From NCBI RefSeq assembly GCF_024273235.1, contig NZ_JANBVH010000013.1, positions 1-64,000 of the forward strand: a stretch of 64,000 nt of DNA, given 5' to 3'. Under the pieces are notes generated by a model that saw only the letters and a program-made list of their open reading frames with translations, was not told the DNA's origin and ran no database searches. Each line of letters starts with the position of its first letter. Position 1 is the first letter of the stretch. This DNA is from Sphingomonas faeni (lineage in GTDB: Bacteria; Pseudomonadota; Alphaproteobacteria; Sphingomonadales; Sphingomonadaceae). Below, piece by piece: positions 60,310 to 64,000 of this stretch. A program made the translations under genes and the position numbers.

Positions 60310-61905
60310 ATGAGAATAATTGTCATGCACATCGCAGAGAACGCGAAGACGGGTAGATTGAGCTACCGCAGGGCCTATCCGACCGCACTGCTACCCTTCA
60401 TTCCGGCTAGCAGCTCCGGGAAGACGTCTGCCGAGTTCAAAGTTTCGCTGGCGACCAAGGACCCACGATCGCAGGAGTTCGACCACAGGCGCCGCGCCGC
60501 GGAGGCCCGGTTCGACGCCATCGTCGCCAAGGCCACTAAGGCCGCCACAGGCACCTTCGACATCCTCGACGCGCCCCGGCTGGCCTACCTGGGCAAGGTA
60601 TTCGAGATCGACCTGCTCAAGCGCGACGCCGCCGCCCTGTGGAATGAAGGGCCCGCACGGGCACACAGGCGCCGCGAGGGCTGGGAAGAGAAGCTAGGCG
60701 ACTTCCAACGTTGGCAAGGCGAAGGCGCTTCGGAAGCCATAGAGGATTGGTGGTCCCACTCGGCAATCGCGCTGCTCGATACGGAAGGCCTAGTGATCGA
60801 CCCAGCGGGTGACAACCTGGGCCTGCTCTGTCGGGAACTCAACGCTTCCGCCCTTCGCGCCGCTCCCGTCGCCCTTGCCCAGCTCAACGGCGAAACAGTG
60901 TCCCTCCCAGCCCCGCCAGCGCCTGTGGGCCACAAGGAGCGCTCGGCACCTGGGACGTCCCGCCTGCCCCTCCTGGAGACCTTCGACGCCTACACCAGAG
61001 CGGCAGGCATGACGCCTCTTACCGCCCAGGACTGGCGCCGCCACATCGTGCATCTCAAGGACTTCCTGGGCCATGATGACGCCGCGAAGATCACGACCGA
61101 CGATTTGATGCGGTGGCGCGACGAACTACTGAAGGACGGCACGCGGCAGGCAAACACGGTACGGGGCAGATACCTCGGATCAATAAGGGCGATGTTGAGC
61201 TGGGCTGTGTCTGAAAGGAAGCTGCCCGTTAACGTGGCGCTCAATATCAAGGTGCATGGCAAGGAGAAGCCGGAACTTAGGTCAAAAGACTTCACGGATG
61301 ATGAGGCCCTTCGAATACTTACGGCCTCCCTTATACCTCCGGCAAATAGAATACTTCCGACCTATGCACTGTCCCGCAGATGGGTTCCGTGGCTATGCGC
61401 CTACACCGGAGCAAGGGTGAATGAGATAACGCAGCTCCGCGGCATAGATGTTACCGAGGAAAAGGGTATCTGGGTCATCCGCATTACACCCGAGGCTGGA
61501 ACCCAAAAGAGCATGAAGGCGCGGTTTGTTCCTCTGCACACCCACTTGATAGACCAAGGCTTCCTGGAAGTCGTCAAGTCCTCCGGCGACGGACCGATGT
61601 TCTATGACCCTAGTCGTCAGAGGGCCCCGTCAGCGACGAACCGGCATATTAAGAAGGTAGGCGAGCGCTTGGGTGCCTGGGTCCGCGAAGAGGTCGGGAT
61701 CACTGATAAGGGAGTCGCCCCTAGCCACGGATGGCGCCACAGGTTCAAGACGGTCGCCCGTGCGGTCCACATGTCGGGAGAGGTGCGCGACGCGATCCAG
61801 GGCCATGAACCCCGGACCGAAGGCGAGGCCTATGGCAGTATGCCCATCCCCACTATGGCCGCCGCCATTGCCCTCCTGCCGCGCTATGCGGTGCCCGGTG
61901 TCTGA
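60310..61905 (+). CDS. Tyrosine-type integrase of an integrative element
   Basis: 531 aa. N-terminal ~230 residues are unique; then a SAM-like core-binding region (TAQDWRRHIVHLKDFLG) and a catalytic domain with Arg in YTGARVNEITQL, His-x-x-Arg in PSHGWRHRFKT, His in IQGHEPRTEGE and a likely nucleophile Tyr in GEAYGSM. Integrates by strand exchange at tRNA genes. It has more ATA and AGA codons and lower GC around 61200-61460 than neighbours, consistent with transfer. Start is the first ATG; 60325 is an alternative. Confidence 0.85.
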   Translation: MRIIVMHIAENAKTGRLSYRRAYPTALLPFIPASSSGKTSAEFKVSLATKDPRSQEFDHRRRAAEARFDAIVAKATKAATGTFDILDAPRLAYLGKVFEIDLLKRDAAALWNEGPARAHRRREGWEEKLGDFQRWQGEGASEAIEDWWSHSAIALLDTEGLVIDPAGDNLGLLCRELNASALRAAPVALAQLNGETVSLPAPPAPVGHKERSAPGTSRLPLLETFDAYTRAAGMTPLTAQDWRRHIVHLKDFLGHDDAAKITTDDLMRWRDELLKDGTRQANTVRGRYLGSIRAMLSWAVSERKLPVNVALNIKVHGKEKPELRSKDFTDDEALRILTASLIPPANRILPTYALSRRWVPWLCAYTGARVNEITQLRGIDVTEEKGIWVIRITPEAGTQKSMKARFVPLHTHLIDQGFLEVVKSSGDGPMFYDPSRQRAPSATNRHIKKVGERLGAWVREEVGITDKGVAPSHGWRHRFKTVARAVHMSGEVRDAIQGHEPRTEGEAYGSMPIPTMAAAIALLPRYAVPGV

Positions 61906-61947
61906 AGGGCCGCCCCCAGGCTCGACCCTACTGGCGATGCTCCACAA

Positions 61948-62433
61948 ATGTACAACCCTCTCGACTCTCTCCGCGCCCTCCAAGTAATTGAGGACTACCG
62001 GCTGCGCGATCGGCTACCCCGGAGAGCGAGGTTCGGCATGGCACGACGGAAGGCAATCATTGCTCCTTTAGACGCTCGGCAACGCTCCGGGCTCGCCAAG
62101 GCCGCCGCACACCTTGAGCAATCCCGACTGGAGATCGGCGTCAACTCCCCCGTTCGCCGCTTGCAGGTGCTTATGAAGCTTGGACTGCACGGCCCGATGT
62201 CACGAGTTCAACTCGCCGCCTACCTCGACGCCGACGATGGTTGCGTAATGAACGACCTCAAGGCGCTCGGTGTCACGGACCGCTACGGCCAGCCCGGCCG
62301 CCAGCTAGTAGATGAGCGGTGGGAAACTGCCGAAGAACTCCGGTTCATCTACTCGCTGACCCCGGCGGGGCGAGAGGCATTGGGGCGGCTTGTTGGCTCT
62401 ACGTCGGCAGACAGGCAAACGCCTTCAATATAA
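61948..62433 (+). CDS. Winged-helix DNA-binding protein of the element
   Basis: 161 aa. A central helix-turn-helix segment (RLQVLMKLGLHGPMSRVQLA and YLDADDGCVMNDLKALGV) is followed by a wing-like part (FIYSLTPAGREALGRLV). This resembles MarR/PadR-like wHTH proteins. Function unknown; in this place it may regulate integration or excision. The start is uncertain: ATG at 62038 has a better GCGAGG site and would give 131 aa. Confidence 0.5.
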   Translation: MYNPLDSLRALQVIEDYRLRDRLPRRARFGMARRKAIIAPLDARQRSGLAKAAAHLEQSRLEIGVNSPVRRLQVLMKLGLHGPMSRVQLAAYLDADDGCVMNDLKALGVTDRYGQPGRQLVDERWETAEELRFIYSLTPAGREALGRLVGSTSADRQTPSI

Positions 62434-62444
62434 CAAACCCTGAA

Positions 62445-62460
62445 GTGACAATGTTGTCAC
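62445..62460. promoter_or_regulatory. Perfect-arm palindrome near the element's HTH and ParB-like genes
   Basis: GTGACAA (62445-62451), TG, TTGTCAC (62454-62460). It is in the 105-base convergent interval between the two genes. It is not a canonical parS and not followed by a T-run. It is a candidate binding site for the HTH or ParB-like protein. Confidence 0.5.
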
Positions 62461-62538
62461 CAGTGGATGCCGAGAACCGCAGTTTTCCGCCACTCCTGTC
62501 CCGTACACCCATGACAAGCTCGCAGGCCCTTGCCGTCC

Positions 62539-63273
62539 CTAAATGTCCAAGGGGAAGACGGCGGGCTCCGCGAGCTTCTTCAGGGCCTCTCCGCTCTCCA
62601 AGGCCTCGACCAGCTTCCTGGCGGTGCCTAGCAGGGCCCCTTGGTCATCGCTGGGGAGAGAATGAAACAGCCTCTCGAAGGCCGCTAGGTGGAGTTCAGC
62701 CTCCTCCACCCTTTCGGACACCAAGGCCTCGTCACTCTCGTCGGCATCATCCCCGCGCTGCCACGGTTTGAACTCCGGCCCCTCGGCAAGCTCAAGCCCC
62801 ATCGCCTTCAGCTTCTTCCGGATGGCTTCCCGGCTGTAGACATGATCCACCTCCGCAGCGATCACCCTGGAGGACTTCAGGCTCCCGAGGGTGTCTAGGT
62901 GACCGCCCGCCCCGGTGAAGTCTTCCCACACCTTCAGCTTGTCGGCTTGGCTCAAGCTCAACCCGTGCGTGGCGTTGGCGAGCCGCGCTTCCTCCCGCGC
63001 CTCCTTCAGGGTCATGCGGGCCACCTGGGCCTTGATGCCCGTCGAGCCGAGCGCCTCATGGGCGGCGTAGCGGTGGAACCCGTCAACCAGGTACAGCGCC
63101 TTCCCAATGGCCGCGACCTTGACGGACGGGAGGACCTTGCCGTCTTCTAAAGCGAGTTGGAGCTTGGCGGCGTGCGCACGATTGATCCCCTTGGCGCGGA
63201 GCTGGAAGTCTGGACGGAGCTTTACGTCCTCCAAGGCCAGCACGCGCTCCTGCCACTGCTTGCCCGCCTTCAC
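62539..63273 (-). CDS. ParB-like nuclease-domain protein
   Basis: 244 aa. The N-terminal ~110 residues match a ParB/Srx-type domain: KGINRAHAAKLQLALEDGK and LYLVDGFHRYAAHEALG (the GxxR-type NTP-contact region). A helix-turn-helix-like middle follows (LSQADKLKVWEDF, SRVIAAEVDHVYSREAI) and a helical, acidic C-terminus. The GTG start at 63273 overlaps the serine recombinase stop (GTGA), so it is translationally coupled. The frame to 63351 overlaps that gene and was rejected. No ParA is in view. Confidence 0.7.
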   Translation of the reverse strand: MKAGKQWQERVLALEDVKLRPDFQLRAKGINRAHAAKLQLALEDGKVLPSVKVAAIGKALYLVDGFHRYAAHEALGSTGIKAQVARMTLKEAREEARLANATHGLSLSQADKLKVWEDFTGAGGHLDTLGSLKSSRVIAAEVDHVYSREAIRKKLKAMGLELAEGPEFKPWQRGDDADESDEALVSERVEEAELHLAAFERLFHSLPSDDQGALLGTARKLVEALESGEALKKLAEPAVFPLDI

Positions 63274-63986
63274 TTGCTGGACACCTCGACGCCAGCGGCC
63301 ACCTGTGGGTCCAACCGGGCCATGAGGTTCCGCACTGACGACGCGTGCCACCTCCCGCCCCGTGGGGTGAGGATACCTTCCTCATTCAAGGCCGCCGCAA
63401 GGCCCCCGAGGGACGCAACGCCACCCGCCTGGAGCCGCTGGATGACGGGACGGAGCTGGTCGGCCCTGGACGTGGCATTGGCGGACACGGCGGCGATGGC
63501 GGCCCCTGTGCCCTTCCCGGCCCTGCGGAACGCTGCCGCCCCGTTCGGGTTACCCAGGCGGACACCCCGAGCCTTAGCGACCTTCAGTGCCGCCGTGGTC
63601 CGCTGGGAGATCAATTCGCGCTCCTTCTGGGCTAGCATGGCCATGATGCCGACCGTGAAGTTATCCGCGTGTGGCATGTCAGCCGCGACGAACTGGACAC
63701 CGCTCTCCTGGAGGGTGAGGAGGAAGCGGGCATTGCGTGACAGCCGGTCCAGCTTGGCGATCACCAGACGGGCGCCGGTCAGCTTTGCTTGGTCGAGGGC
63801 CTTGGCCAGCTCGGGGCGATCGTTCCGACTGCCGCTCTCCACCTCGACGAACGGCGGCGCGATGATCGACCAGCCCCGCTCGGCACACAGGGCCTCCACG
63901 GCGACCCGCTGGGCCTCCAGGCCAAGGCCCGATGCCCCCTGCCGCAAAGTGCTCACCCGGTAATAGACCACTGCTCGCTCGATCAC
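63270..63986 (-). CDS. Small serine recombinase (resolvase/invertase family)
   Basis: 238 aa. The catalytic domain has the nucleophile Ser in YYRVSTLRQG and AKLDRLSRNARFLLTL, and the helix segment MAMLAQKERELISQRT. The C-terminal ~70 residues form a recombinase-like HTH region (GVASLGGLAAALNEEGILTP). It is much shorter than large serine integrases and looks like an invertase/resolvase. GTG start at 63986 with GGAG upstream. Coupled to the ParB-like gene. Its upstream flank is outside the window. Confidence 0.8.
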   Translation of the reverse strand: MIERAVVYYRVSTLRQGASGLGLEAQRVAVEALCAERGWSIIAPPFVEVESGSRNDRPELAKALDQAKLTGARLVIAKLDRLSRNARFLLTLQESGVQFVAADMPHADNFTVGIMAMLAQKERELISQRTTAALKVAKARGVRLGNPNGAAAFRRAGKGTGAAIAAVSANATSRADQLRPVIQRLQAGGVASLGGLAAALNEEGILTPRGGRWHASSVRNLMARLDPQVAAGVEVSSK

Positions 63987-64000
63987 TTCGGGGCTCCGTT

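Noticed and set aside
62445..62460. Canonical parS site
   Set aside because: The sequence does not match TGTTTCACGTGAAACA; kept only as a generic candidate site.

Overview
The window looks like a chromosomal segment of a high-GC alphaproteobacterium, most likely a member of the Sphingomonadaceae (Sphingomonas or a near relative). This is inferred from the uniformly high GC, the block FYDLN-type small protein - aroA - cmk - rpsA - ihfB, a class II aroA, a duplicated cold-shock-domain protein next to a DUF192 protein, and many GC-rich palindromic intergenic repeats. Nearly all of the window is ordinary core genome. Only the last ~3.8 kb is clearly accessory.

Layout. 1-9.6 kb: repeats, then DUF192, tandem cold-shock and recX genes on the minus strand, a fatty acyl-AMP ligase, a GGDEF-EAL protein, a secreted M28 peptidase, a PAS/winged-helix regulator and a universal stress protein. 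9.7-13.2 kb: pyruvate dehydrogenase E2 and E3 with a small membrane protein and a hotdog thioesterase between them. 13.6-19.9 kb: a polytopic membrane protein, an RcnB/glycine-zipper envelope protein, free-Met sulfoxide reductase, arfB, an RluA-type pseudouridine synthase, an M15 carboxypeptidase and a hemerythrin-like protein. 20-29 kb: rpoB-rpoC with a good promoter and a strong terminator, but no ribosomal protein genes upstream. 29-40.6 kb: a TonB-like protein, PilZ, a phosphoesterase/catalase-fold pair, an FAA hydrolase, an OFA-type MFS, an SDR, a PepSY membrane protein, an OB-fold-like protein and an OmpR-type two-component system.

40.9-47.3 kb is a sugar-acid module: AraD1-like protein, FadR-type repressor, FucP-type sugar importer, periplasmic aldose epimerase and an IlvD/Edd sugar-acid dehydratase. 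It fits non-phosphorylative pentose (arabinose/xylose) oxidation, and a FadR-type palindrome lies between the importer and the epimerase. 47.3-54.3 kb is a leucine-catabolism module: isovaleryl-CoA dehydrogenase, both 3-methylcrotonyl-CoA carboxylase subunits and a MaoC hydratase, with a divergent LysR regulator. 54.4-60 kb is housekeeping: tRNA-Ala, aroA, cmk, rpsA and ihfB, with a SemiSWEET gene on the opposite strand inside the block.

At 60.13 kb a tRNA-Leu(UAA) gene is followed at once by a tyrosine integrase, an HTH protein and, convergently, a translationally coupled serine recombinase / ParB-like pair. This is the left end of an integrative element that runs off the window. It is the most likely place for an undescribed system. 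A 7-bp-arm palindrome next to the ParB-like gene is a candidate binding site.

Several families of paired palindromic repeats (about 50-130 bp) fill most intergenic gaps. They even separate rpoB from rpoC and a response regulator from its kinase.
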